Assembly: GCA_947475125.1 (NCBI GenBank)
Contig: CANJMX010000001.1
Location: forward strand, 1-47,109
Reading direction: 5' to 3'
Length of the DNA stretch: 47,109 bases
Source of the DNA: Actinomycetota bacterium
GTDB lineage: Bacteria > Actinomycetota > Thermoleophilia > Miltoncostaeales > Miltoncostaeaceae
In this document: positions 32,445-41,072 of the stretch, one piece after another
How positions within the stretch are numbered: the first letter of the stretch is position 1
Layout of the letters: the number at the start of each line of letters is the position of its first letter
Made by a program: the position numbers and the translations under genes
Notes under the pieces: model-generated
Seen by the model: only the letters and a program-made list of their open reading frames with translations
What the model was told of the DNA's origin: nothing
The model's database searches: none

Positions 32445-34534
32445 TCCCCGAAATCACCGCAGTCATGCCGTGCTTCGAAGCCGGTGAACTGCTGCTTCGG
32501 GGTATCGACTCACTTCGCCGCCAGACCCTGCCGCCCGCCGAGATTCTCGTCGTGGATGATGCATCACCCGGGAAGGACACCCGTGTCGCGCTCGGGACAG
32601 CCTCGCAGATCCCCACGGTGCGCGTCATCGAGCTGCCACGCAACCGGGGCGTGGCCAATGCCCGCAACACCGGTCTCGACCAGGCGCGCGGTACCCACGC
32701 AGTATTCCTCGATGCCGACGACATGCTCACGAGCGGATCGCTCGCGGCATTTGTCGCCGCGCTCGAGGCTGCCCCGCATAGCGACTTCGCCTACCCTGCC
32801 GTCCAGTGCTTCGGCAACCGGGATGACACCTTCCCGCCACCGCCCTTCAATGCGTATCTGCTGCACTACGTGAACATCTGCCCCATCGCCGCCTTGGTGA
32901 CGAGGCGCGCCATTGATAGTGGCGTCCGGTTCGACCCGGCGATTGACGTAGGGCATGAGGACTGGGACTACTGGCTACGGCTGGTGGCTGCGGATCACAT
33001 GGGCGTGGCCGCACCCGACGCGACGCTGCTCTATCGGCGCATCGGCTTCACACGAATGGACCTGGGTAACCAGATCGAGGGAGGGTTCGAGTCGGTGCTG
33101 CGGCGCCTGCGACCCGAGGTGTTCGACCCTGCACGACTCGCTCGGCTCAAGCGTGAGTGGGCGCCGGGCCTGACCATGCTGAATGACGAGGGCGAATCCG
33201 TCCTTGAGGGGCAGACCTGCATGGACGCGGAGGTGCTGCCGGTCGCTGAGGCCGCGGATTCACGCGGGCGCTACGTACTGGTGGGCGCATCTGACATCGC
33301 GCGCACCGACCCGACGCTGGTCGAGGACATCCTTTCGCTGGCAGACGGCGTGCAGGCTCCGCGATGGGTGGTGACGCTGCATCCAGACGCCGTACGCCCC
33401 GGGTTCTCGTCGGGCCCGCTCAATGCAACCGACCTGCGGGCGGGCTGGGCACGCGACGAGGACGTCACCTCGGTGGCGGTGCGCCGCTCCGCCCTTGACG
33501 TGCCGGCGGGGCTGCCACCCGACACCGCCCAGATCATGTCGGACATCCGGGACGCCTCGATCAGGGCGCCGCAGGAGATCCTCTGGCGCGCGCCGTGGGG
33601 AGGCCTTCAGGCGGCGGCATCCAGCAACGCATCGGCATCGGAGCCCCAACCGGTGCACCGCGACATTCCCGACGGCTGGGCTGCCGAGGTGCTCGACACC
33701 ACACCGAGCGCCACCCCGTGGCGCATCGCCGGGACGGGGCAGGGACTGTTCGGATCACCACCACCGTCGACCACCGTTCCGTTGCTCTGGGTGGATGATG
33801 ACAACGGTGGGCGGGCGCTCTACACCTACGACGAGGGACTCCCCGCCGGGTCGTGCATCGTCGGGGCGGGTCCGGTGCTGGTGCGATTGTCGTCGTACGG
33901 CTGCGAGCCGGTGCTGAGGTGCATTGACCACCGCACGGGCCGACGGCTGATCGCGCAGGACCCACTGCCGCCGGGAGTGACCGCCGAGGCCGTGGTTGGC
34001 TACGCGCCACGCGACATGATGCCCGGCACGCAGCCGCTCCTCGCCCACCACGGCATGGGCAGCCAGCTTCTCGGTGGACGCCTCGATCAACGCGCGCCGG
34101 AGGAGGCCATTGGCGATCACCTTCAGCGACCGCTTCTGGGCGCGCAGCGCCTGTGGCGCCTGCTCGACCCCGCAACCCAACGCCACTTCTACGGGCTGGC
34201 ACCCACGACATTCCGACATCTGGCGCTTCCTCCAGACGGACCACTCGGGGTGCTGCTTCAGCACGCGGCGAAAGGGGATGCATTCCATCCCGTGCACATG
34301 GCACTTGACACAGACGGCCACTTCGCGGGATTGGTGGGTGGTGCGCCGCCGCCAGGGAACCTCATGTGTGGCCCGGTGGCAGGTTGGCTGTATTCAGAAG
34401 ACGGGCTCGGGCGTGAGCCAATGACCACTGCATGGAACCCCGACAGGCAATCGCTGCTTGTTCGCACGATCGCTGATGAGGGAGGCGACGAGGCATTCCG
34501 GCCACACGAGCATCTGGGCTGGGCGCCGAGCTGA
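32441..34534 (+). CDS. GT2-family glycosyltransferase with a long C-terminal repeat region
   Basis: 697 residues from the ATG overlapping the upstream stop. GT2 domain about 1-210: ITAVMPCFEAGELLL, ILVVDDASPGKD, VFLDADDML (DADD, 91-94) and GHEDWDYWLRL. Residues about 280-390 may be another degraded GT-A-like part. Residues about 445-690 hold imperfect repeats, including GRRLIAQDPLPPG and GAQRLWRLLDPATQRHF, that match the module in the divergent 785-residue protein. They resemble DUF5648-type repeats in pattern. This region could bind glycan. It ends 19 bp from the convergent gmd. Confidence 0.85.
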   Translation: MIPEITAVMPCFEAGELLLRGIDSLRRQTLPPAEILVVDDASPGKDTRVALGTASQIPTVRVIELPRNRGVANARNTGLDQARGTHAVFLDADDMLTSGSLAAFVAALEAAPHSDFAYPAVQCFGNRDDTFPPPPFNAYLLHYVNICPIAALVTRRAIDSGVRFDPAIDVGHEDWDYWLRLVAADHMGVAAPDATLLYRRIGFTRMDLGNQIEGGFESVLRRLRPEVFDPARLARLKREWAPGLTMLNDEGESVLEGQTCMDAEVLPVAEAADSRGRYVLVGASDIARTDPTLVEDILSLADGVQAPRWVVTLHPDAVRPGFSSGPLNATDLRAGWARDEDVTSVAVRRSALDVPAGLPPDTAQIMSDIRDASIRAPQEILWRAPWGGLQAAASSNASASEPQPVHRDIPDGWAAEVLDTTPSATPWRIAGTGQGLFGSPPPSTTVPLLWVDDDNGGRALYTYDEGLPAGSCIVGAGPVLVRLSSYGCEPVLRCIDHRTGRRLIAQDPLPPGVTAEAVVGYAPRDMMPGTQPLLAHHGMGSQLLGGRLDQRAPEEAIGDHLQRPLLGAQRLWRLLDPATQRHFYGLAPTTFRHLALPPDGPLGVLLQHAAKGDAFHPVHMALDTDGHFAGLVGGAPPPGNLMCGPVAGWLYSEDGLGREPMTTAWNPDRQSLLVRTIADEGGDEAFRPHEHLGWAPS

Positions 34535-34553
34535 GGCGGCGGGAACCGGCTGG

Positions 34554-35513
34554 CTACCCGAGCCTCTCGAGATCGGCGTCCACCATCATCTGCACCAATT
34601 GCTCAAACTTGACGGTTGGCGTCCAGCCCAACTTCGCCGCGGCCTTCGCCGGATCGCCGATGAGCAGGTCCACCTCTGCCGGGCGCACAAAGCGCGGGTC
34701 GAGCGTGACGTGGTCCTTCCAGTCGAGTCCGACGTGCGAGAATGCGACCTCCACAAGGCGCTCGACCGTGTGGGTCTCGCCCGTCGCCACCACGTAGTCG
34801 TCGGGCTCGTCCTGCTGCAGCATCATCCACATCGCCTCGACATAGTCGCCCGCGAATCCCCAGTCGCGCTTGGAATCGAGATTGCCCATGGGCAGGTCAC
34901 CTGCGAGCCCCAATTTGATGCGCGCCACGCCATCGCTGACCTTGCGGGTGACGAACTCTAGGCCGCGCCGGGGGCTCTCATGGTTGAAGAGGATTCCCGA
35001 CGAGCAGTGGATATCGTACGACTCACGGTAATTGACGGTGATGAAGTGGCCGTAGACCTTCGCGACGCCGTACGGCGAGCGCGGATAGAACGGTGTGACC
35101 TCCGACTGCGGCACCTCGAGGACCTTCCCGAACATCTCGCTGGATGAGGCCTGGTAAAAGCGGATAGTGCGGTCGACCTGGCGGATGGCCTCAAGAAGGC
35201 GGGTCACGCCGACAGCGGTGAACTCGGCAGTGAGCACCGGCTGGGTCCACGAGGTGGGCACAAAGCTCTGGGCGGCAAGGTTGTAGACCTCGTCCGGCTC
35301 ACTCTCGGTGAGTGCGGTGGTGAGCGACGGCTGGTCGAGCAGGTCTGCCTGTACGAGGTGCAATCGGTCACGCAGGTGCTCGATGCGCTCGTAGTTCTCG
35401 CTGGACGAGCGCCGCACGACGCCCCAGACGTCGTAGCCCTTCGCCAGAAGCAGTTCCGCAAGGTACGAGCCATCCTGACCCGTGATGCCGGTGATGAGCG
35501 CACGCTTCGCCAT
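34554..35513 (-). CDS. gmd: GDP-mannose 4,6-dehydratase
   Basis: 319 residues. It converts GDP-D-mannose to GDP-4-keto-6-deoxy-D-mannose. Family signatures are clear: TGITGQDGSYL (8-18), VRRSSSENYERI, NLAAQSFVPTSW, SSSEMFGK (123-130), YGVAK (Y148, K152) and NHESPRRG. It lies 5 nt after the rmd stop in a two-gene unit. The product feeds Rmd here and could also feed the GDP-fucose synthase at 45939. No GDP-mannose pyrophosphorylase/PMI of the ManC type is in the window. Confidence 0.97.
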   Translation of the reverse strand: MAKRALITGITGQDGSYLAELLLAKGYDVWGVVRRSSSENYERIEHLRDRLHLVQADLLDQPSLTTALTESEPDEVYNLAAQSFVPTSWTQPVLTAEFTAVGVTRLLEAIRQVDRTIRFYQASSSEMFGKVLEVPQSEVTPFYPRSPYGVAKVYGHFITVNYRESYDIHCSSGILFNHESPRRGLEFVTRKVSDGVARIKLGLAGDLPMGNLDSKRDWGFAGDYVEAMWMMLQQDEPDDYVVATGETHTVERLVEVAFSHVGLDWKDHVTLDPRFVRPAEVDLLIGDPAKAAAKLGWTPTVKFEQLVQMMVDADLERLG

Positions 35514-35518
35514 ATGAC

Positions 35519-36472
35519 CTAGCCAATCTCCATGTGGGCGCGCTGGCGCCAGTAATCGAGCGTGTCCTGAATGGACTGCTCAAGGGTGATACGTGGCTGC
35601 CACCCCAACTCCTTGAGGGCGCGGGGCTCCGCGTACAGGTCGGATTGCTCGCCATCCCTGATGCGCGTCGGGTCGGACAGTACCTCCACGGGCACCCGCG
35701 CGAGGGACACGACGATATCCACGAGTTCGCGAACCGATTCCGAGCGCCCCTGCCCAGCGAGGTAGACACGATCGGGGTCACCCCGTTCAATGAGCAGCCG
35801 GTAGGCATCCACCATGTCCCGCACGTCGAGGAAGTCGCGGCGGGTGTCGATATTGCCGAGGCGCAGCCGACACGCTTCGTCGCCGGCCTCCTCGGCATCG
35901 GCGATCTGCTTGCAGATGGCCGGTACAACGAACCGGGGGTCCTGCCCCGGACCCAGCTGGTTGAACGCGCGCACCCGCAAAACAACCAGGCCATGGAGTG
36001 CGTGGTACTCGCGGCTCAGCTCATCAGCAGCCACCTTGCTCTCGGCGTACGGGGACAGCGGGTTGAGCGGGGTGTCCTCGGTGACCGGCAGCTCATGCAG
36101 GGGAACCCGGCCGTACTCCTCGCCCGACAAAGCGATGACCATCCGCGCATGAGGCGAGGAGCGCCGCATGCCCTCGAGCACCCCACGTGTGCCCTCGACG
36201 TTGACGCGCCACGTCTCTGCTGGGTCGGTAAACGACTGGCCAACCGAGGCAGCACCGGCCAGGTGAAAGATGGCATCGGGCACAACATCGGAAATGAGGT
36301 CGGCCATGGCCCCCGCGTCGGTGATGTCGGCGGGTGTCCCGCTGGTGCCGGGTGGTGGCACCTCGTTTGCAGTGGGCAGCAGGGTGCCGTGAACCTCCCA
36401 GCCGTCGCCAAGGAGCGAGGCGACGAGGTGCCCTCCGACGAAGCCGGTCATTCCGGTAACAAGTGCCTGCAT
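35519..36472 (-). CDS. rmd: GDP-4-dehydro-6-deoxy-D-mannose reductase
   Basis: 317 residues from the ATG at 36472. A GTG directly before it (36475) sits exactly 6 nt after a TACGGT box and could be the true first codon. It is an SDR with GMTGFVGG (7-14), SGEEYG and YAESK (Y142, K146), and RAFNQLGPGQDPRFVV, as in Rmd. It reduces the Gmd product to GDP-D-rhamnose. The gene order rmd then gmd is common in D-rhamnose-containing polysaccharide loci. Confidence 0.92.
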   Translation of the reverse strand: MQALVTGMTGFVGGHLVASLLGDGWEVHGTLLPTANEVPPPGTSGTPADITDAGAMADLISDVVPDAIFHLAGAASVGQSFTDPAETWRVNVEGTRGVLEGMRRSSPHARMVIALSGEEYGRVPLHELPVTEDTPLNPLSPYAESKVAADELSREYHALHGLVVLRVRAFNQLGPGQDPRFVVPAICKQIADAEEAGDEACRLRLGNIDTRRDFLDVRDMVDAYRLLIERGDPDRVYLAGQGRSESVRELVDIVVSLARVPVEVLSDPTRIRDGEQSDLYAEPRALKELGWQPRITLEQSIQDTLDYWRQRAHMEIG

Positions 36473-36481
36473 CACTCTGTG

Positions 36482-36487
36482 ACCGTA
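36482..36487 (-). promoter_or_regulatory. -10 element of the rmd-gmd operon
   Basis: TACGGT on the minus strand, 6 nt before the GTG at 36475 and 9 nt before the ATG at 36472. Confidence 0.55.
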
Positions 36488-36521
36488 CCAACCTGCGCCG
36501 TGATGCCTGTGTGCGCCCCGG

Positions 36522-36527
36522 TAGACT
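36522..36527 (+). promoter_or_regulatory. -10 element of the 36536 operon
   Basis: TAGACT, 8 nt before the GTG at 36536. It is a good TANNNT match, with no Shine-Dalgarno sequence. Confidence 0.6.
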
Positions 36528-36535
36528 CGCCCAAC

Positions 36536-37291
36536 GTGAGCGATGGTGCCGAAGACGGGCACGGCAACCCCGTGGTGTGGGTGTGCCTTCCCACCTACAA
36601 CGAGTGCGAGAACCTGCGTCTGATGGTCGCCGGCCTTCTGGCTGTCTTCGACGGCAGTGGCATCGACGGGCACGTGCTGGTGATCGACGACGACTCACCC
36701 GACGGCACTGGCCGCATTGCCGACGAGGCCGCGGCGGGCGATGCCCGTATAGCTGTTCTTCACCGCACCAAAAGGGAGGGTCTCGGCCCCGCCTACTGTG
36801 ACGGGTTCCGTGACGTCCTCTCCCGCGGCGCCGATCTCATCGTCGAGATGGACTGCGACTTCTCGCACGATCCTGCCGCCCTCCCATCGCTCATCCGTGC
36901 GGCGTCAAACGCGGATCTGGTCCTCGGGTCGCGATACGTCACCGGCGGGCACATCGAGAACTGGGGCATCGTGCGGCGGGCGATTAGCCGGGGCGGTTCC
37001 GCCTACGCCCGTCTGGTGCTGCGCGTTCAGCCGCACGATCTCACCGGCGGGTTCAAATGCTTCCGCAGGCAGGTACTCGAGGCCATCCCCCTCGACGAGG
37101 TCGCGGCTGCGGGCTATGTGTTCCAGGTGGAGATGACCTACAGGGCGATCCTTCTGGGCTTCACTGTGTGCGAGGTGCCCATCACCTTTCGCGACCGCGT
37201 GGATGGCACGTCGAAGATGTCAAAGGGCATCATTCTCGAGGCGGCGCGGTACGTGCCGCGACTGCGACGACAACTCGGGCGGCGGCGATGA
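36536..37291 (+). CDS. Polyprenol monophosphomannose synthase (DPM1-like GT2)
   Basis: 251 residues from the GTG at 36536. The longer frame to 35534 runs antisense through rmd and is rejected. VWVCLPTYNECENLRLM, VIDDDSPDGTG, VEMDCDFSHDP, DLVLGSRYVTGG and DLTGGFKCFRR are the standard Ppm/DPM motifs. It makes polyprenyl-phosphate-mannose, the donor for GT-C mannosyltransferases, and so may supply the GT-C-like enzymes at 1164 and 10224. It has no membrane segment of its own. It is coupled to the exported protein at 37288. Confidence 0.93.
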   Translation: MSDGAEDGHGNPVVWVCLPTYNECENLRLMVAGLLAVFDGSGIDGHVLVIDDDSPDGTGRIADEAAAGDARIAVLHRTKREGLGPAYCDGFRDVLSRGADLIVEMDCDFSHDPAALPSLIRAASNADLVLGSRYVTGGHIENWGIVRRAISRGGSAYARLVLRVQPHDLTGGFKCFRRQVLEAIPLDEVAAAGYVFQVEMTYRAILLGFTVCEVPITFRDRVDGTSKMSKGIILEAARYVPRLRRQLGRRR

Positions 37292-37749
37292 GGCCGGCGG
37301 TTGTCGCGACGCTGACGGCTGTAGCACTGACCTGCGCACTCGGCACGGCAACGGCATCGCCGCGACAAGTAGTCGCCGACTATTTCACGAACGGGCGCCT
37401 GGATTACGCGTACCCGGTAGCCGATCTACGCGGCTCGCTGACATACGTGCGGCGTCATCGCAACACTGCGCCCCAGTACGCCGCGTTCGCCGATGCCGTG
37501 AACCAGGCGATCACCGATGCCGTCGTCGGCTCCGGTCCAGCCGCGCAGCAACAGCTCACAACCCCGCGGTCGCGAACAGACATCGCCCCGGCGCCGGCAC
37601 CCGAGCCCCCACCGTCGGGGCTTCCGCAGCCGCCACAGGGCGCGCCGACGCTCGACGTGCCATGGGCGCTTCCCATAATCGCGATCATTGCTGCCCTGCT
37701 GCTGCTCGCGGGCATCGGGTCATCGCTCTGGCGCCGCATGCGACGATAG
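37288..37749 (+). CDS. Exported protein with signal peptide and C-terminal membrane anchor
   Basis: 153 residues from the ATG overlapping the previous stop. A signal peptide probably ends after TATA-SPRQ. A helical domain of about 70 residues follows (VVADYFTNGRLDYAYPVADL), then a Pro-rich linker, a membrane helix (IIAIIAALLLLAGIG) and a basic tail. It looks like a cell-surface protein anchored by its C-terminus. There is no LPXTG motif. It lies between the DPM-like synthase and the MoxR gene and may belong with either. Confidence 0.8.
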   Translation: MRPAVVATLTAVALTCALGTATASPRQVVADYFTNGRLDYAYPVADLRGSLTYVRRHRNTAPQYAAFADAVNQAITDAVVGSGPAAQQQLTTPRSRTDIAPAPAPEPPPSGLPQPPQGAPTLDVPWALPIIAIIAALLLLAGIGSSLWRRMRR

Positions 37750-37754
37750 GAATC

Positions 37755-38597
37755 ATGCACTTCATTGGAACCGACACATACATCGCATCGCCAGACCTGC
37801 AGGCCGCCGTGAACGTGGCCGTGGCACTCGAGCGCCCGCTGCTGGTGCGAGGCGAGCCCGGTACTGGAAAGACCCTGCTTGCCGAGGCCGTCGCCGAAGC
37901 GCTGGGCATGCCCCTCATCACCTGGCCGGTGAAGAGCACGACGCGCGCCCAAGATGGCCTGTACGTGTACGACACCGTCCAGCGCCTGTACGACAGCCAG
38001 TTCGGGGAGGGCGACCCGGCCGACGTGGCCAAGTACATCCGCCTGGGGCAACTGGGTGAGTCGTTCGCAGCACCCGAGCGCGTGGTACTGGTGATCGACG
38101 AGGTGGACAAGGCTGATCTGGAGTTCCCCAACGATCTGCTGTGGGAACTCGACCGCATGTCGTTTCAGATCCCCGAAACCGGCGCGACGGTGTCGGCGGT
38201 GCAGCGACCGGTCGTGATCATCACCAGCAACGCCGAGAAGGAGTTGCCCGACGCCTTTCTTCGTCGCTGCGTATTCCACTACATCGCGTTCCCCGACCAC
38301 GCACAGATGGAGCGCATCGTGCGGGTGCATCACCCGGGCCTCGATGAGCGCCTGATCCAGGCGGCCATGGAGGGCTTCTACCTGCTGCGTGAGATGGACG
38401 GGCTGCAGAAGCGCCCGAGTACATCTGAGCTGGTGGATTGGGTTCAGGCGCTGGCGGTGGCCGGCGTGGACCCGGCGAAGATCGTGGATGAACTGCCCTT
38501 TATGGGGGTGGTGCTCAAGAAGCAGGCCGACCTCGACATCGCGCGCAGGCACATGAGCATCCGTGCCCGCCGGTCGGCAAGCGCGGACAGGGGCTAG
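37755..38597 (+). CDS. MoxR-family AAA ATPase
   Basis: 280 residues. GEPGTGKT (33-40, Walker A), VLVIDEVDKAD (111-121, Walker B), TSN (157-159, sensor 1) and DAFLRRC (166-172, arginine finger) define a MoxR ATPase. Such chaperone-like ATPases work with a VWA-domain partner encoded next door. Here the next genes are glycosyltransferases. The expected VWA partner appears only at 46940, about 8.3 kb away. A TAGGAA sequence upstream gives a modest ribosome binding site. Confidence 0.93.
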   Translation: MHFIGTDTYIASPDLQAAVNVAVALERPLLVRGEPGTGKTLLAEAVAEALGMPLITWPVKSTTRAQDGLYVYDTVQRLYDSQFGEGDPADVAKYIRLGQLGESFAAPERVVLVIDEVDKADLEFPNDLLWELDRMSFQIPETGATVSAVQRPVVIITSNAEKELPDAFLRRCVFHYIAFPDHAQMERIVRVHHPGLDERLIQAAMEGFYLLREMDGLQKRPSTSELVDWVQALAVAGVDPAKIVDELPFMGVVLKKQADLDIARRHMSIRARRSASADRG

Positions 38598-38603
38598 ACG
38601 TGC

Positions 38604-38612
38604 CAAGGCAAG
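38604..38612 (+). repeat. 9-bp direct repeat, left copy (CAAGGCAAG)
   Basis: Just after the MoxR stop. An identical copy at 46878-46886 lies inside the last codons of the fucose synthase, 54 bp before the VWA gene. It may be chance or a scar of segment insertion. Confidence 0.25.
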
Positions 38613-38642
38613 TCTGCTGCGCATCAGACGAGTCACGCTGAC

Positions 38643-40280
38643 ATGATCAATTGGTTTCATGCTGCGCTGACTCGCGTGCGCCGCAACGTCATGAGCGCAA
38701 CGATCTTGCGTTCTCTCTCCCGCCGCGAGACTCTTGCCGCGTTTGCCGCGACGATGGGATTCGCTTGGCTTGCGTTTGGCTCATATGCGCTTCAAGGCGG
38801 GATCTTTTCCGATCAGTGGGATGAACTTGCAACCCAGCGCTTCATCCGGAGTGGAGACCTCGGCGCTCGGCTCGCATCGTGCGTCAACGGAGATGCGATC
38901 ACATCCCTTCCCGGTGCGTGCCTAATCCAGAACATCGCGTATGCAGCGTTCGGCGAGCACGGGAAGCTGTATGCGGCGACGGCGCTCATAGGCTTCGGGG
39001 TCATCCTTGGCTTGTTCTATGTCGTACTTCGCGCCGCGCGGGTCGCCCCACTCTGGGGAGCAGGTGCAGTGGCGCTCGTCGCGACGTTCCAAGGCGCCGA
39101 CAGCCTGCGCCTCTGGCCAATGCTCGCCGCGGAAGCGATGCTGATCTCGTTCCTCGCCGGCCTGCTGCTCGCAGCCCTGGCTGTGAGGTCGACGACGACT
39201 GGGCGCCTTTGGGCACTCGGCGCAGCCGCCACTGCCCTGCTGATCATCTCAAGCACCTTCTACCAGACGATTGCAGGCGTTACACCTGTTGCGATCGCGT
39301 ACATCTGGATCGTCGATCGTCGCGTGGCACGCGCTGTCATAATCGGCGGGGCCGCCACCATTGGGGCGGTGATCATCAGTTACTTCCGGGCCACCAGCTC
39401 AGGAAGGATCGCCTCGCGGACGATTGGGGGGACGCTTGACCACGCCGCGCAAGTCGTCCGAGGGACCGTCGATTCCTGGGTAGATGCATTCATGAGATTT
39501 CCTGCCCCGGCGTGGTGGGCCGTGGGCATCATCCTCATCTGCGCGGCACTGGGAACTGTTTTGGCGTGGCATGTCGACGGCTGCAGCCAAATAGTTCGAT
39601 CTGCTTGGACGATGCTCGCACTGGGTGCTGTGGTGTCGCTGCTCGGGACGGCTTCACTCATCCCGACCGACGACTTCTACGTCCCACGGCCGTACGGGCT
39701 CGACAACCGGATGCTCATCGTCGCCCAGTTCGGCTATGCCCTCGTGGCGATCGGACTCTTTGCATTCGTGGGCCTCATCGTTGCAGGCATCCTTGGGCGT
39801 CCCGAAGGCGCAGTGGGCGCAGCCGTCACACTGGTGGTGATCAGTTCCGTACTTGGTCTCAACGCATCATTCACCAGCCGCGATCTGTGGACGCAGTCGT
39901 GGGAGCGTCAACTTCACATTCTGGACGTCATAAATCGAACGGTTCCAAGGGTTCGTCCAAATGAAGTCATCATGACCTTCGGACACAGTCTTTATGAGCC
40001 GAATTGGCTCCCGATATTTGTCCAGCCTTGGGAACTGGCCTCGGCAATTAAGATCTCGCGCGACAACCCGACCGCCAGTGGGTATCCCATCTCTGGATGG
40101 ACCTGCGTCGCCGATGGGCTGAGCCGCGTCGGGCCTGGCGGCAAGCCGCCTGCAAAGGCCGAACTGACCTGGGACGACCTCGTCTTCGTCAACGTGGCGC
40201 TGAATGGTGCCGAGAAACCACGGGGCCTGCGCGACTGCCTGCACCTCCAGCGGGATTGGGGAACGAACCCCACGTTTTAG
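38643..40280 (+). CDS. Polytopic membrane protein, probable GT-C-like glycosyltransferase
   Basis: 545 residues from the ATG at 38643. An ATG at 38691 is a possible later start. About 10-11 membrane helices. The first outer loop has FSDQWDEL (D57, D60, E61), an acidic motif in the GT-C position, and the C-terminal 150 residues are extracytoplasmic. It is not closely similar to the copies at 1164 and 10224. Base composition is clearly lower in GC than elsewhere (about 48% in 39901-40020), a sign of recent acquisition. No promoter is clear. Confidence 0.75.
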   Translation: MINWFHAALTRVRRNVMSATILRSLSRRETLAAFAATMGFAWLAFGSYALQGGIFSDQWDELATQRFIRSGDLGARLASCVNGDAITSLPGACLIQNIAYAAFGEHGKLYAATALIGFGVILGLFYVVLRAARVAPLWGAGAVALVATFQGADSLRLWPMLAAEAMLISFLAGLLLAALAVRSTTTGRLWALGAAATALLIISSTFYQTIAGVTPVAIAYIWIVDRRVARAVIIGGAATIGAVIISYFRATSSGRIASRTIGGTLDHAAQVVRGTVDSWVDAFMRFPAPAWWAVGIILICAALGTVLAWHVDGCSQIVRSAWTMLALGAVVSLLGTASLIPTDDFYVPRPYGLDNRMLIVAQFGYALVAIGLFAFVGLIVAGILGRPEGAVGAAVTLVVISSVLGLNASFTSRDLWTQSWERQLHILDVINRTVPRVRPNEVIMTFGHSLYEPNWLPIFVQPWELASAIKISRDNPTASGYPISGWTCVADGLSRVGPGGKPPAKAELTWDDLVFVNVALNGAEKPRGLRDCLHLQRDWGTNPTF

Positions 40281-40290
40281 GGGAGCACCG

Positions 40291-41061
40291 ATGACAACCA
40301 ACAGCAACCCCAGCACGACGACCGGCGGCGAACCGGACGAGCTCATTCTTTCAGTAGTGATGCCCGCCTTCAACGAGGCGCACGTCGTCGGCGAGGCGAT
40401 TGATGCCGTCGTCGGAGTCCTGACCGCACACGCCATTGGATTCGAGGTAATCGTCGTCTCCGACGGCAGTACCGACGACACCGCGGATGCCGCGCGCACT
40501 CGAGCCTCGGAATCCGTCTCGGTCGTCGAGTACACGGCCAACCGGGGCAAGGGGAATGCGCTCACCCAGGGCTCGCTTCTCGCACGAGGCCGATGGGTTG
40601 CATGGATCGACGCCGATCTCGACCTTGATGCAGCCCTTCTCCCGGAGTACTTGGCGGCAGCGGAGGATGGGGGCCTCGACGCAATCATCGGATCGAAGCG
40701 ACATCCCGGGTCGATCGTGGACTACCCGCGGTCCAGGCGCATGGGGTCAGTGGCCTACCAGACACTCGTGCGCATTCTCTTCGGCCTGCATGTGCGCGAC
40801 ACGCAAGTGGGGCTGAAACTTTTCCGCCGCGAGGTACTCGCGGCGGTCCTGCCCAAGGTCCTAGTCAAGCAATATGCCTTCGATCTGGAGGTGCTCGCGC
40901 TTGCCCGGCACTTCGGCTTCTCGCGCATCGAGGAAGGGCCCGTTGTAATCCGGTATCAGTTCAGCGGATCCGGGGTTGACGTCAGGGCGATCACTCGAGC
41001 ACTGTGGGACACGGCCGCCGTCTTCTACCGCATGCGCATCCTCAGGTACTACGACCGATAA
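40291..41061 (+). CDS. GT2 polyprenyl-phosphate glycosyltransferase-like
   Basis: 256 residues from the ATG at 40291. It has a good GGGGAG ribosome binding site 6 nt upstream, unlike most genes here. LSVVMPAFNEAHVVGEAI, VIVVSDGSTDDTAD, WIDADLDLD (DxD) and DTQVGLKLFRRE are DPM/GtrB-like. It has no C-terminal membrane helices. It probably supplies a lipid-linked sugar for the membrane enzyme encoded just upstream. Confidence 0.9.
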   Translation: MTTNSNPSTTTGGEPDELILSVVMPAFNEAHVVGEAIDAVVGVLTAHAIGFEVIVVSDGSTDDTADAARTRASESVSVVEYTANRGKGNALTQGSLLARGRWVAWIDADLDLDAALLPEYLAAAEDGGLDAIIGSKRHPGSIVDYPRSRRMGSVAYQTLVRILFGLHVRDTQVGLKLFRREVLAAVLPKVLVKQYAFDLEVLALARHFGFSRIEEGPVVIRYQFSGSGVDVRAITRALWDTAAVFYRMRILRYYDR

Positions 41062-41072
41062 CTACCGGGTGC

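Noticed and set aside
37455..38660. 401-residue open frame on the - strand
   Set aside because: Antisense to MoxR and the exported protein. No start context and no motifs.
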